NCBI GenBank assembly: GCA_003139095.1
Contig: PLHW01000008.1
Span: forward strand, 251,652 to 315,651
DNA: 64,000 nucleotides
Direction: 5' to 3'
DNA from: Acidobacteriaceae bacterium
Lineage (GTDB): Bacteria; Acidobacteriota; Terriglobia; Terriglobales; Acidobacteriaceae
Shown: piece after piece, positions 25,655 through 33,941 of the stretch
Layout: each line of letters begins with the position of its first letter
How positions within the stretch are numbered: position 1 is the first letter of the stretch
Notes under the pieces: model-generated
The model's input: the letters and a program-made list of their open reading frames with translations, nothing else
The model's database searches: none
Told to the model about the DNA's origin: nothing
Made by a program: the position numbers and the translations under genes

Positions 25655-26674
25655 CTAGGCGATCGTCCGCCCCACCGCCGGCGCGATCATGCGAATCTCG
25701 CCCATCAGATCGGCAAATTGCTGCGGGTAGAGCGACTGCGCGCCATCGGACAAAGCCTTGTCGGGCTGGTGATGGACCTCGATCAGCAGCGCATCGGCGC
25801 CCGCGGCCACCGAGGCGCGCGCCATGGGCGCAACTTTATCCCGCCGCCCCGTGCCGTGCGAAGGGTCGGCCGTCATCGGCAGATGCGACAGCTTGTGAAT
25901 GATGGGGATCGCCGAGATGTCCATCGTGTTGCGCGTGTAAGTTTCAAACGTGCGAATGCCGCGCTCGCAAAGAATCACTTCGTAATTCCCGCCGGCCAAT
26001 ACGTATTCGGCCGAGCACAACAGCTCTTCGAAGGTGGCGGAAATTCCCCGCTTCAGCAGAATCGGCTTGCGCACCTTGCCCAGTTCGCGCAGCAGGTTGA
26101 AGTTCTGCATGTTGCGCGCGCCCACCTGGAAGATGTCGATATATGGCAGCATCAGCTCAATCTGCGAGATCTCCATGACCTCGCTGATGACGAGCAGGTT
26201 GAAGCGGTCGCCCGCCTCGCGCAGAAGTTTCAGCCCTTCCAGGCCAAGCCCCTGAAACGAATACGGAGACGAGCGCGGCTTGAACGCGCCGCCGCGGAGC
26301 ACACGCGCCCCTGCCTGCGCAATTTGTTCGGAGACTGTGAAGAGCTGCTCGCGCGATTCGACTGAGCACGGCCCCGCCATGACCACGATATTTTTGCCGC
26401 CGATTTCCAGGCCGTTGGCGAATTTTACGATGGTGCCTTCGGGACGGAAGTTGCGGCCCGCCAGGCGGTATGGCGACGTGATGCGATGGACTTCCTGCAC
26501 GCCTGCCAGCATTTCGATTTCGCGCGTGTCGAAATCGGTTTGCGAGCCGACGCCGCCGAGCACCGTCTTCAACGCGCCCGTGGAGCGGTGCACTTCAAAA
26601 CCCATCCGGACCAGTTGATCGATCACATACTGGATCTGCTCTTCACTAGCGCGGTCTTGCATTGCGACAATCAT
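25655..26674 (-). CDS. aroF: 3-deoxy-7-phosphoheptulonate synthase (DAHP synthase, type I-beta)
   Basis: The 339 residues have an N-terminal ferredoxin-like regulatory domain (1-70), as in the Thermotoga-type enzyme. The barrel follows, with MAGPCSVES, GGAFKPRSSPYSFQG, VGARNMQNF, LLKRG and the metal/substrate motif DPSHGTGRR. It condenses PEP and erythrose 4-phosphate, the first shikimate step. It lies 80 bp after chorismate mutase. Confidence 0.95.
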   Translation of the reverse strand: MIVAMQDRASEEQIQYVIDQLVRMGFEVHRSTGALKTVLGGVGSQTDFDTREIEMLAGVQEVHRITSPYRLAGRNFRPEGTIVKFANGLEIGGKNIVVMAGPCSVESREQLFTVSEQIAQAGARVLRGGAFKPRSSPYSFQGLGLEGLKLLREAGDRFNLLVISEVMEISQIELMLPYIDIFQVGARNMQNFNLLRELGKVRKPILLKRGISATFEELLCSAEYVLAGGNYEVILCERGIRTFETYTRNTMDISAIPIIHKLSHLPMTADPSHGTGRRDKVAPMARASVAAGADALLIEVHHQPDKALSDGAQSLYPQQFADLMGEIRMIAPAVGRTIA

Positions 26675-26754
26675 GTGTGCGCTTTCTTACCTTCCAATTC
26701 GAATTGTCAATCTGAGGAAGCGAAGTATCTCGTTTTCCTCAGCATTGCCCCACT

Positions 26755-27075
26755 TTAATCTTCCATTCGCGAATCAAGTTCGGTTTCGCGGCCGCTGGAC
26801 GCGGAGTCGGCGCCCATTTCGTGCCCCTGAATACTGCGCATCACGTCCAACAGCCGCTCGTAGATCTTGGCCAGATCGAGATCGCGCAAGGGTCCGGCGC
26901 TGTTGCGCTGCACGTTGGCGATGACGTCCTTCTCACGGTCGGGCTCATAAATCGGCATGCACGAATTCCGCTTGAGCCTTCCGATCTCGATCACCGCGCT
27001 GGCCCGTTCGTTGAGTAACGCCGCCATTCTGCGGTCGACATCGTCGATTTTCCGGCGCCAATCGGAAATATCCAT
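26755..27075 (-). CDS. Chorismate mutase (AroQ type)
   Basis: The 106 residues form the AroQ three-helix fold: RRKIDDVDRRMAALLNERA, IGRLKR and YEPDREKDVI. It converts chorismate to prephenate, feeding TyrA. In several bacteria such a free mutase associates with type I-beta DAHP synthase and modulates it, which would fit the adjacency. The last 15 residues are polar and variable. An AGCTCGTAGC-type repeat precedes the start. Confidence 0.9.
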   Translation of the reverse strand: MDISDWRRKIDDVDRRMAALLNERASAVIEIGRLKRNSCMPIYEPDREKDVIANVQRNSAGPLRDLDLAKIYERLLDVMRSIQGHEMGADSASSGRETELDSRMED

Positions 27076-27079
27076 GGAG

Positions 27080-27122
27080 CTTTGGGCTACGATCCGCGAG
27101 CTACGAGCCGCGTGCTACGAGC
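27080..27122. repeat. GCTACGAGC-type repeat at the trpA / chorismate mutase junction
   Basis: GGGCTACGATCCGCGAGCTACGAGCCGCG and GTGCTACGAGC form near-tandem palindromic units. They overlap the trpA stop codon and end 5 bases before the mutase start. It resembles the trpC/trpF junction element with T for A inside the core. Confidence 0.65.
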
Positions 27123-27868
27123 GAACCAATAAAGTGTGCCACAGATGCGGCTTCACGTCCCGCGTTTTGTTCGATGACGTGAACGATGGCGCTGCCGACG
27201 ACCGCGGCATCGGCAAATTTTCCGACGGCGGCAAACTGCTCAGGCGTGGAGATTCCGAAGCCCACTGCGACCGGCAGCTTTGAGAACCGGCGGATGCGCT
27301 TGACGAGGTCCTTGGCGTCTCCGGACATTTGCTGACGCTCGCCGGTGACTCCAGTACGCGAGATGGCATAGATGAATCCGGTGGAGACTTCGGCGATCTG
27401 CTTCAGGCGCTGATCTGTGGATGTGGGCGCCGCGAGGAAGATGGTGGCGAGGTCGTTCCTGCGGGCCTCGCGCAGATATTCGGCCGACTCTTCGATGGGG
27501 AGATCGGTGATCAGAGTGCCGTCAATTCCGGCCGCGCGCGCGACGTGGCAGAACTTGGCGAGTCCCATTCGCAGGATTGGATTGAGATAAGAGAAGACGA
27601 CGAGCCCGACGGATTGGGAATGCTCGCGAATTTCGGCGGCGAGTTTGAGCACGTGCTCAAGGCTCGTGCCGTGCGCAAGGGCGCGCTCGCTGGCGCGCTG
27701 GATGACGGGTCCATCGGCGAGGGGATCGCTGAACGGGACGCCGAGTTCGATGATGCTTGCACCGGATTCAATCGCGGCGAGAATCACATCGCGCGTGGTG
27801 GCGAGATCGGGATCACCGCAAGTTACGTAGGCGACGAGTGCGGGTTTCGATTCGAAGTGGAAGGGCAC
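27101..27868 (-). CDS. trpA: Tryptophan synthase alpha subunit
   Basis: About 256 residues with AYVTCGDPD, the catalytic Glu in ELGVPFSDPLADGP, TDLPIEES and GFGISTPEQ. It cleaves indole-3-glycerol phosphate to indole for TrpB. I place the start at the GTG at 27868 (VPFHFESKPALVAY) because family N-termini begin there. An in-frame ATG at 27970 has a strong GGGGGAG upstream and would add 34 residues unlike the family. It is separated from trpB by a 2.1-kb insert and so probably needs its own promoter. Confidence 0.9.
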   Translation of the reverse strand: MPFHFESKPALVAYVTCGDPDLATTRDVILAAIESGASIIELGVPFSDPLADGPVIQRASERALAHGTSLEHVLKLAAEIREHSQSVGLVVFSYLNPILRMGLAKFCHVARAAGIDGTLITDLPIEESAEYLREARRNDLATIFLAAPTSTDQRLKQIAEVSTGFIYAISRTGVTGERQQMSGDAKDLVKRIRRFSKLPVAVGFGISTPEQFAAVGKFADAAVVGSAIVHVIEQNAGREAASVAHFIGSLVARGS

Positions 27869-28248
27869 GAAAGCATTGTAGATTGCGGAGGGCTGGATGA
27901 GGTCTGAGTCGCCGGAAGTAATGGTTGGAGAGGAGTTCAGACGAGGGTCGCGAAGGCCGAAGTTTACCATTAAGTACATATCTCCCCCTGGAGGGGTCGT
28001 TGAAAACAAAAGACTTAAGTGTGCATTTCGGCCAGGTCTTTGAAGAATAAGGACTTACTATTAAAGTATTTTTAAATCAACAACTTAGGGTTGGTCTGGC
28101 GACTATTTTGAGGCGATTTTTCTGTGTATGTTATTGAGGAATAAATACCTTACGTGGAAAAATGGGATTATGAAAAACAAAAGTGCCAGGGCTAAGAAAC
28201 GATGAGTTTGGGGATTCTCCACGGCACAGGTAGAATTCAAAGAGATTT
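27869..28248. other. AT-rich boundary between trpA and the inserted genes
   Basis: No gene is seen. From about 28005 to 28200 the base composition drops well below the surroundings, with TATTAAAGTATTTTTAAA and ATTGAGGAATAAATAC. It likely holds promoters for trpA (minus) and the antitoxin-like gene (plus), and marks the left edge of foreign-looking sequence. Confidence 0.4.
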
Positions 28249-28455
28249 ATGAGCATAAACGAAGTCAAAGAGATTGAACGAGCGATCGGAACTCTTACGC
28301 CGCAAGAAGTAGAGGAATTGTACGTTTGGCTAGAGCAACATTTTCCGCAGCCCATCGACGCTCGTCTTCAGGCCGATCTGGCGGCAGGGCGGCTTGATAC
28401 GGCGATTCAGCGCGCGTTGGCGGATGAGAAGAATGGCCGCGTCCGGCCGCTGTAG
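28249..28455 (+). CDS. Antitoxin-like small protein, no adjacent toxin on its strand
   Basis: The 68 residues begin with a helical stretch (VKEIERAIGTLTPQEVEELYVWLEQ) and end LAAGRLDTAIQRALADEKNGRVRPL. This layout is common in antitoxins paired with ParE/RelE toxins, whose tails wrap the toxin. The expected co-oriented toxin is missing; the next gene is a convergent RelE-like toxin. AAAGAGA precedes the ATG. Confidence 0.6.
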   Translation: MSINEVKEIERAIGTLTPQEVEELYVWLEQHFPQPIDARLQADLAAGRLDTAIQRALADEKNGRVRPL

Positions 28456-28466
28456 CTCCTGAATGC

Positions 28467-28727
28467 TTATTCGTAGACCTCGCGCCGGTGCGCGACCCGA
28501 GTTATGGTGAGAAGTTTCGCTTCATCATCGATGAGATAAACTACGCGCCAGTCACCCACTCGAACACGCCATTGATCTTTGTAGCCTCTCAGTTTCTTAC
28601 ATCCGGGAGGACGGGGATTGTCGGCAAGCGCCAAGATCTTGCGGTCGATTCGCTTGAATACAGAATCGTCCAGCGAATCTAATTCTCTTCGCGCGGAGTG
28701 CTTGACGTCGAGCGAATACTTAGCCAC
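28467..28727 (-). CDS. RelE/ParE-family toxin
   Basis: The 86 residues include LADNPRPPGCKKLRG and WRVRVGDWRVVYLID, with the tail VAHRREVYE, typical of ribosome-dependent RelE mRNA interferases. The Arg/Tyr/His-rich C-terminus supports activity. It overlaps the upstream antitoxin gene by 8 bases, the usual coupled arrangement. Confidence 0.88.
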   Translation of the reverse strand: MAKYSLDVKHSARRELDSLDDSVFKRIDRKILALADNPRPPGCKKLRGYKDQWRVRVGDWRVVYLIDDEAKLLTITRVAHRREVYE

Positions 28728-28911
28728 GGGGGCGTGCGCGTTTCAAGCGGGCCGCGCGATATTGCTTGTAAGGAACGCCCTTTTCTTTCCGTCGCGATTC
28801 AGAGACAAAACCGTCCCAGAAATCTTCCCAGATGGCACCGTGTTTTTTCAGGTCGATCAGAACCCCGACCTTGCGGCCCTTCTCATCGGTGACAAACTGG
28901 ATTCCGGTCAT
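28720..28911 (-). CDS. Cognate antitoxin of the RelE-like toxin
   Basis: The 63 residues begin MTGIQFVTDEKGRKVGVLID, a Phd/YefM-like N-terminus common in RelE antitoxins, and end in a basic tail. It precedes and overlaps the toxin gene. The N-terminal half would bind DNA and the C-terminal half the toxin, by analogy. Confidence 0.75.
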   Translation of the reverse strand: MTGIQFVTDEKGRKVGVLIDLKKHGAIWEDFWDGFVSESRRKEKGVPYKQYRAARLKRARPRG

Positions 28912-28996
28912 AGCTGCAAAGTCCTTCAGGTGATGACATTAAAACAATAGCATTCTTTTCAATAGCTCGACAGTATGCTTCCATTGAAACTTGGTC

Positions 28997-30108
28997 ATGA
29001 GCAACTTCTTGAAGCAATCGATTTGTTGCATCCTCGGCGCGGGCTACTCGCATGTTGCTGGCGTGCCGCTGACAAGAGATCTGTTCGCCACCCACGGCGT
29101 GGCAGTCCCTTCCGAGGCTGCCGCACGCAGATTCCATACCGTCTGGAGGGATTACGAGATGTGGTCAACTGAAAATCCCTCCCGCAATCCAGAGGAGTAC
29201 TTAGCCGACCTGCCGAAGCACAGGCGCTCGGTAACGTGGACGGCAAACGAAGCATAGTGTTAAGACGCAGTGATTTGGAGGCCACAGCCCCGATTGAAGC
29301 ACAAGGGTCGACTTTCTCATTTCCCGATTTTCCCGTCCCGGCGCGCGTCATTCCACCGTTTGAGTGGGCCGTGGAACTGTTGGCAGCCGTCTTAGCAACC
29401 CCGTTGCCCTCTGACACAACAGTAACGAATTTCCGCTACGGAGCACGCGTTACATTCCCGTTCCGTTGCGAATCGCATTCCGCGTTTTGGCGGGAGGTGA
29501 TAGGGAAGGCGGGCCACGTCGCGGCGATAACTACGAATTACGATATCCTCATCGAGCGAGGGCTAAGGCACAGGAGGATGAAGCGCGTTTTCGGACCCGG
29601 TTGCTATTACGGCGGGATTCCGAAGCCTCAATTATTGCGAGGCACTCAATTGCCGTGGGCCTATCAGGGTAATCACATTGAGCTTGAGGGGGAAGTCCCC
29701 GTATACAAGTTGCATGGTTCGCTAAATTGGTCCCGCGGGAGGGACGGATTGGAATTGTTCCAGGATCTCCGTCCCGCCTTTCGGAGACGCGGAGATGCAG
29801 CGATTATCCCACCGGTTCCCGAGAAGGAAATACCTGCGTGGTTACAGCCGGTCTGGAACAGTGCCGAAGAGGATCTCGCTGGAGCCGCGGATTGGATCGT
29901 TTGTGGATATTCGTTGCCTTCATATGACGTAGCGATCACCGACCTGCTGCGTAGGGCGGCGGTCGCCGGAAATCTGAAGCGTATTTTGATCCTCGATCCG
30001 CACGCCTCTGATATATGCCGCCGCTATTCCCCCATTGCTCAGAATGTTCAAGTCATGGCATTAGAGGGATTGCCCGAAGGCATCGACACATTGCACACGC
30101 TTTTATGA
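28997..30108 (+). pseudogene. SIR2-like NAD-binding protein, frameshifted
   Basis: Two overlapping frames together give a SIR2-type protein of about 370 residues. The first (28997-29257) has the NAD-binding LGAGYSHVAGVPLTRDLF and runs to EEYLADL. The second (open from 29173 to 30108) has ITTNYDILIERG, VYKLHGSLNW and DWIVCGYSLPSYD. Joining them needs a -1 shift near 29210-29215. SIR2-like NADases are effectors in several anti-phage systems. The frameshift could be decay, a sequencing error or programmed slippage, though no slippery heptamer is obvious. It lies next to toxin-antitoxin genes inside the trp block. Confidence 0.75.
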
Positions 30109-30120
30109 CTTATGGCTGGG

Positions 30121-30146
30121 CCACCTTTGCGTTCTTTGAAAGGTGG
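30121..30146. terminator. Hairpin between SIR2-like gene and trpB
   Basis: CCACCTTT (30121-30128) pairs with AAAGGTGG (30139-30146) across a 10-base loop, between the two convergent stop codons. No strong T-run follows on either strand. Confidence 0.35.
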
Positions 30147-30149
30147 GAG

Positions 30150-31385
30150 TTAATCCAGCTTGAGGTTCTCTCGCATAATCCCAATGTCTTTGTCGCCGCG
30201 GCCGGAGATGTTCACGATTACTACTTCTGACTTCTTCATCTTCGGGGCGCGCTTGATTACTTCGGCTACGGCGTGGGCGGATTCCAGGGCGGGGATTATG
30301 CCTTCGGTTCTTGCCAGCAGTGTGGTTGCTTCCAATGCTTCGGCGTCGCTGGCGGGGACGTATTCGGCTCGGCCTGTGTCGTGTAACTCGGCATGTTCGG
30401 GTCCTATTGATGGATAATCTAGCCCCGCCGACACCGAGTGCGTCAGCGCGATCTGGCCGGCTTTGTCTTGTAACACATAGGAGTAAGTGCCTTGTAAGAC
30501 TCCAGGCGAGCCGCCTCGGAAGCGGGCGGCGTGGTCGCCTAGAGATTCGCCGCGGCCTCCGGCTTCTACACCGATTAGCTCGACTTTTTTATCTTTAATG
30601 AAGTCGTAGAAAATTCCTATCGAGTTCGACCCGCCGCCGACGCATGCGATGATCGTGCGCGGCAGCTTGCCTTCGCCTTTGAGAATCTGGGCGCGGGCTT
30701 CGCGTCCGATGACGCGGTGAAAATCGCGGACCATCGTTGGATAGGGATGCGCGCCCAGCACGCTGCCGAGCAGGTAATGCGTGGTGCGGACGTTGGTGAC
30801 CCAGTCGCGCATGGCTTCGTTGATGGCATCTTTTAAGGTGCGCGAGCCGGAATCGACGCCGCGAACTTCGGCTCCCAGCAGCCGCATGCGGAAGACGTTG
30901 AGTTCCTGGCGGCGCATGTCTTCGGTGCCCATGTAGACGACGCATTCGAAGCCGAGCAGCGCGCAGACGGTGGCGGTGGCGACTCCGTGCTGGCCGGCGC
31001 CGGTTTCGGCGATGACGCGGCGCTTGCCCATGCGCTCGACGAGCAGACCCTGGCCGAGGCAGTTGTTGATTTTGTGCGCGCCGGTGTGGAGCAGGTCCTC
31101 GCGCTTGAGATAAATTTTCGCGCCGCCGAGTTTTTCGGTGAGGCGGCGGGCGAAAAAAAGCGGCGTGGGGCGGCCGGCGTAGGTTTTGAGCAGGAGGTCG
31201 AGACGCTTTTGAAATTTTGGGTCGCGCTTGGCCTTTTCATATTCGCGCTCGAGTTCCTGAAGCGCGGCCATCAGCGTCTCGGGCACGTAGCGGCCGCCGT
31301 AGGGGCCGAAGCGGCCGGGGGCGGGCGCGGATTGCGGCGTTGCAGCCTTAGCTCGAGTTTTCAGGTTCGCACTTGCGGTTGCCAT
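30150..31385 (-). CDS. trpB: Tryptophan synthase beta subunit
   Basis: About 411 residues. The PLP Lys lies in the family motif HTGAHKINN, with [21 protein letters not shown] and the C-terminal [12 protein letters not shown]. It condenses indole and serine. The frame is open to 31616, but the ATG at 31385 fits the family and lies 4 bases after the trpF stop. Genes trpC-trpF-trpB are contiguous, while trpA is displaced. Confidence 0.95.
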   Translation of the reverse strand: MATASANLKTRAKAATPQSAPAPGRFGPYGGRYVPETLMAALQELEREYEKAKRDPKFQKRLDLLLKTYAGRPTPLFFARRLTEKLGGAKIYLKREDLLHTGAHKINNCLGQGLLVERMGKRRVIAETGAGQHGVATATVCALLGFECVVYMGTEDMRRQELNVFRMRLLGAEVRGVDSGSRTLKDAINEAMRDWVTNVRTTHYLLGSVLGAHPYPTMVRDFHRVIGREARAQILKGEGKLPRTIIACVGGGSNSIGIFYDFIKDKKVELIGVEAGGRGESLGDHAARFRGGSPGVLQGTYSYVLQDKAGQIALTHSVSAGLDYPSIGPEHAELHDTGRAEYVPASDAEALEATTLLARTEGIIPALESAHAVAEVIKRAPKMKKSEVVIVNISGRGDKDIGIMRENLKLD

Positions 31386-31389
31386 TGGA

Positions 31390-32241
31390 TTAGTTTTTCG
31401 ATTTTTCCATCGCGCGCACGGCCTGAATAAATGCGCGGACTTTTCTTGCATCTTTTTTGCCGGGCTCGCTTTCCACGCCGCTGGAAACGTCGACGCCCCA
31501 GGGATGCAGCACGTGAATCGCATCCTGCACGTTGCCGGGATAAAGGCCGCCGGCGACGATGAGCTTGCTGATGCTGTTGATGACGCCGGCCCAGGGCTGC
31601 ACGCGCTCCCAGTCAAAGGGCTCGCCGGTGCCGCCGGGCTTGCAGGCGGTGGAGGAGTCGAGCAGCACGCCGGAGATAACGCCGGGGCGGAAGCCGTGGG
31701 TTTCCAGAAAAAGATCCCCGTCTTTGGCGACGTGAATTTTGTGCACGCGTTTGCCGCGGAAGGCCTCGTCGGGCTCGATCAGGCCGACAGCCACGGGGTC
31801 CCAACCGACGGGCTCTTCGGCGGGCTTGTCGAAAATCTGGGCGGCGAAGGAGCGGTAGATAGTGGGACGAGTTGTGCCGTTGGCGGAAGCGGCGACGCTT
31901 GCCAGCACCCCGTTTGTCCGCGCCCCATTGGCCTGCGCGCCGTTGGCGAGCGCGCGGAAGAGCGAGACCGCAAACTGCCGATCCTCGTGACCGTGGAGTT
32001 GCACCGCGTTGAGGCCGATCAATTTCGCGGCGTCGCGCACCTCTTCGATCGAGTGATTGACGAACACGCCGACTTTTTGAACGTGCGCCGGCAATCGCTG
32101 CGCAATGAACTGCGCGGCTTCCGGTGTGATGTAGCGCAAGCTCTTCGGATAAAAGACGAAACCAATCGCGTTCGCACCCGCATCGGTGGCGGCGAGCGCG
32201 TCGTCGAGGTTCGTAATCCCGCAGATCTTGATCCAGGTCAT
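31390..32241 (-). CDS. trpF: Phosphoribosylanthranilate isomerase with internal insertion
   Basis: The catalytic Cys7 (KICGIT) and Asp195 (GVLLD) and the motifs QLHG and GGTGEPFDW are present. The protein is 283 residues against about 205 for the family. The excess lies between QLHG (81-84) and LLD (193-195). This stretch includes the low-complexity [12 protein letters not shown], and the spacing is roughly 65 residues longer than normal. The ATG overlaps the trpC stop in ATGA. Activity is probable because catalytic residues are kept. Confidence 0.9.
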   Translation of the reverse strand: MTWIKICGITNLDDALAATDAGANAIGFVFYPKSLRYITPEAAQFIAQRLPAHVQKVGVFVNHSIEEVRDAAKLIGLNAVQLHGHEDRQFAVSLFRALANGAQANGARTNGVLASVAASANGTTRPTIYRSFAAQIFDKPAEEPVGWDPVAVGLIEPDEAFRGKRVHKIHVAKDGDLFLETHGFRPGVISGVLLDSSTACKPGGTGEPFDWERVQPWAGVINSISKLIVAGGLYPGNVQDAIHVLHPWGVDVSSGVESEPGKKDARKVRAFIQAVRAMEKSKN

Positions 32242-33101
32242 AGGGCCAGCTTCGAGCCGCGAGCTTCGAGCCGCGAGCTAAAATCTTGTTGCTTGGCGAT
32301 GGCTTCGTGCTGGGCTGAATCTTCGAGTAGTTTGGCCAACGATTGGCCGGGGCGTAAGTGTTTCATCAGCGATTCGCCGATGAGGAATGCCTGGTAGCCG
32401 GCGGCGCGGAGCTGCGCTAGATCGGCGCCACGGTGAATTCCGCTTTCGGCGACGCGCAAACATCCGGCGGGAATCTTCGCGGCAAGTTTGAGCGCCGTAT
32501 CGAGCGTGACCTCGAAGGTGCGCAGGTTGCGGCTGTTGATGCCGATCAGGTCGCAGCCTGCATCGACGGCGCGCGCGAGTTCCTCTTCGTCGTGCGCCTC
32601 GCAGAGAACGTCGAGTCCGTGCGAGCGCGCACTCGCGGCCAGGGCAACAAGTTTTTTTTGATCGAGCGCCGCGACGATGAGCAGGACGGCATCTGCCGCG
32701 TATGCGCGAGCTTCGACGATCTGAAATTCGTCGAGGATGAAATCTTTGCGCAGGCACGGAAGTGACGTCGCCGCAGATGCCGCGCGCAGGTAGTCGAGAG
32801 AGCCTTGGAAAAATTGCTCGTCGGTGAGGACGGAGAGCGCGGCGGCGCCAGCCTGCTCGAGTTCGATGGCGAGGGCGGCGGGGTGAAAGTCGGCGCGGAT
32901 CAAGCCTTTTGACGGCGAAGCTTTTTTCAGTTCGGCGATGATGGCGATACCGTCGTGTGAGGCGCGCAGAAGGCGATCGCGAAACCCACGCGGGGCATGC
33001 TGCGCGGCAGCCCGCTCCAGCGCGCGCAGGTCAATGCCCTGGCGCCGCTCAGAGAGGCGCGTGCGCGTGGCGGCGAGAATGGAATCCAATGAGGCAGGCA
33101 T
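32238..33101 (-). CDS. trpC: Indole-3-glycerol phosphate synthase
   Basis: The 287 residues show the IGPS barrel motifs IIAELKKASPSKG, LRKDFI, LIGINSRNLRTFEV and AESGIH. It closes the indole ring in tryptophan synthesis. The last 10-12 residues ([13 protein letters not shown]) are encoded by an AGCTTCGAGC-type repeat. It leads the trpC-F-B run; two ATTGCAGTTGC copies overlap its presumed promoter. Confidence 0.93.
   Translation of the reverse strand: MPASLDSILAATRTRLSERRQGIDLRALERAAAQHAPRGFRDRLLRASHDGIAIIAELKKASPSKGLIRADFHPAALAIELEQAGAAALSVLTDEQFFQGSLDYLRAASAATSLPCLRKDFILDEFQIVEARAYAADAVLLIVAALDQKKLVALAASARSHGLDVLCEAHDEEELARAVDAGCDLIGINSRNLRTFEVTLDTALKLAAKIPAGCLRVAESGIHRGADLAQLRAAGYQAFLIGESLMKHLRPGQSLAKLLEDSAQHEAIAKQQDFSSRLEARGSKLAL
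32250..32280. repeat. AGCTTCGAGCCGCG tandem element at the trpC/trpF junction
   Basis: Two units of AGCTTCGAGCCGCG lie in tandem. They encode the trpC C-terminus and end 8-9 bases before the trpF start. Confidence 0.7.
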
Positions 33102-33105
33102 GGGC

Positions 33106-33134
33106 GCAACTGCAATCGTGCAACTGCAATTATA
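33106..33134 (-). promoter_or_regulatory. trpC promoter -10 with overlapping direct repeats
   Basis: On the minus strand TATAAT (33134-33129) lies about 28 bp before the trpC start. Two exact copies of ATTGCAGTTGC (33130-33120 and 33116-33106), 14 bp apart, cover the -10 and start region. No clear -35 is seen. Confidence 0.5.
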
Positions 33135-33297
33135 AAGAACGCGGTGCGAATCATGCCGGTCGGCAAGCGCGAATGCCGAGAAACGAAGGTTAAGGAATGG
33201 TAGTGAGGCTTATGGTTCAAACTCGACACGGCCACAACAGCGCGGGAAAATCAGCGCGGCAACTCGTCGAATCTTCAGCAGGCGAATAACCTCGCCG

Positions 33298-33567
33298 CTA
33301 GCCTTTCGTCTCCCGCGCCCAGAACTGGGCCGACGGCAGCACGGAAACAATTTCGAAGTCGACCAGGTCGCTCCATCGCTCCGTCCATTCATTCAGCGCC
33401 TCGCGGCTGGGCGCCTCCATGATCTGAAAACACTTCGCTCCCGCGATCTCCATCCAACTCGATTCGTAGGTCACGCCGGCGGGCAACATGCGGCCGCTGG
33501 TTTTGAAGCGTTCGCCAACCGCGTTCGCATCGCCGCTCTTGAAGCGCTCAATCACCATGAAGAGCAT
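33298..33567 (-). CDS. DUF3303-like small protein
   Basis: The 89 residues begin MLFMVIERFKSGDANAVGERF and include LPAGVTYESSW and the ending DFEIVSVLPSAQFW. This is a ferredoxin-like alpha-beta fold seen in DUF3303 proteins of unknown function. The open frame reaches 33771, but the extra N-terminus is not family-like. It is a single gene between trpC and hppA. Confidence 0.7.
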   Translation of the reverse strand: MLFMVIERFKSGDANAVGERFKTSGRMLPAGVTYESSWMEIAGAKCFQIMEAPSREALNEWTERWSDLVDFEIVSVLPSAQFWARETKG

Positions 33568-33683
33568 GCGGAGAGTGTAGCGGAAAGAGACCAGTCGCTG
33601 GGACAATTCACGCCGGGTCCGCACAAACCCGGCGCCAATCGCATGCCCGGCAAAACAACGCACCGGCCGGGTGATGGCCGTCA

Positions 33684-33712
33684 TTGACCCCCACTTGTGC
33701 AAGATGTTATAA
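33684..33712 (+). promoter_or_regulatory. Sigma-70-like promoter for hppA
   Basis: TTGACC (33684-33689) and TTATAA (33707-33712) are spaced by 17 bp. Confidence 0.5.
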
Positions 33713-33725
33713 ACATTTGCTTTGT

Positions 33726-33741
33726 GCTGCATGCATGCAGC
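33726..33741. promoter_or_regulatory. 16-bp perfect palindrome just after the hppA promoter
   Basis: GCTGCATGCATGCAGC begins about 14 bp after the -10 box, a position where a bound repressor would block transcription. Confidence 0.5.
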
Positions 33742-33941
33742 GCTCCCAGGGGCGTGCCGGCGGCGCAACAATTTTCCGACGCGGCCAAATCAGCACTCCT
33801 TCTTTATATGCCTTGCGGTGGAAGCGTGGTCGGAACTCTGGTGGCGGCATTTCCGCGATGCCGTTGTGCCGCGCGGGGCTGTCAAGCGCCGGAGCAGAAC
33901 ACACTTTGTGACCCCTGAATAGAAATTTGAGGAGGATTTGA

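Larger units (their letters stand above)
33568..33941. other. hppA upstream region
   Basis: No gene is seen. It contains the hppA promoter, a perfect 16-bp palindrome and a leader of about 220 bases before the start codon. Confidence 0.5.
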
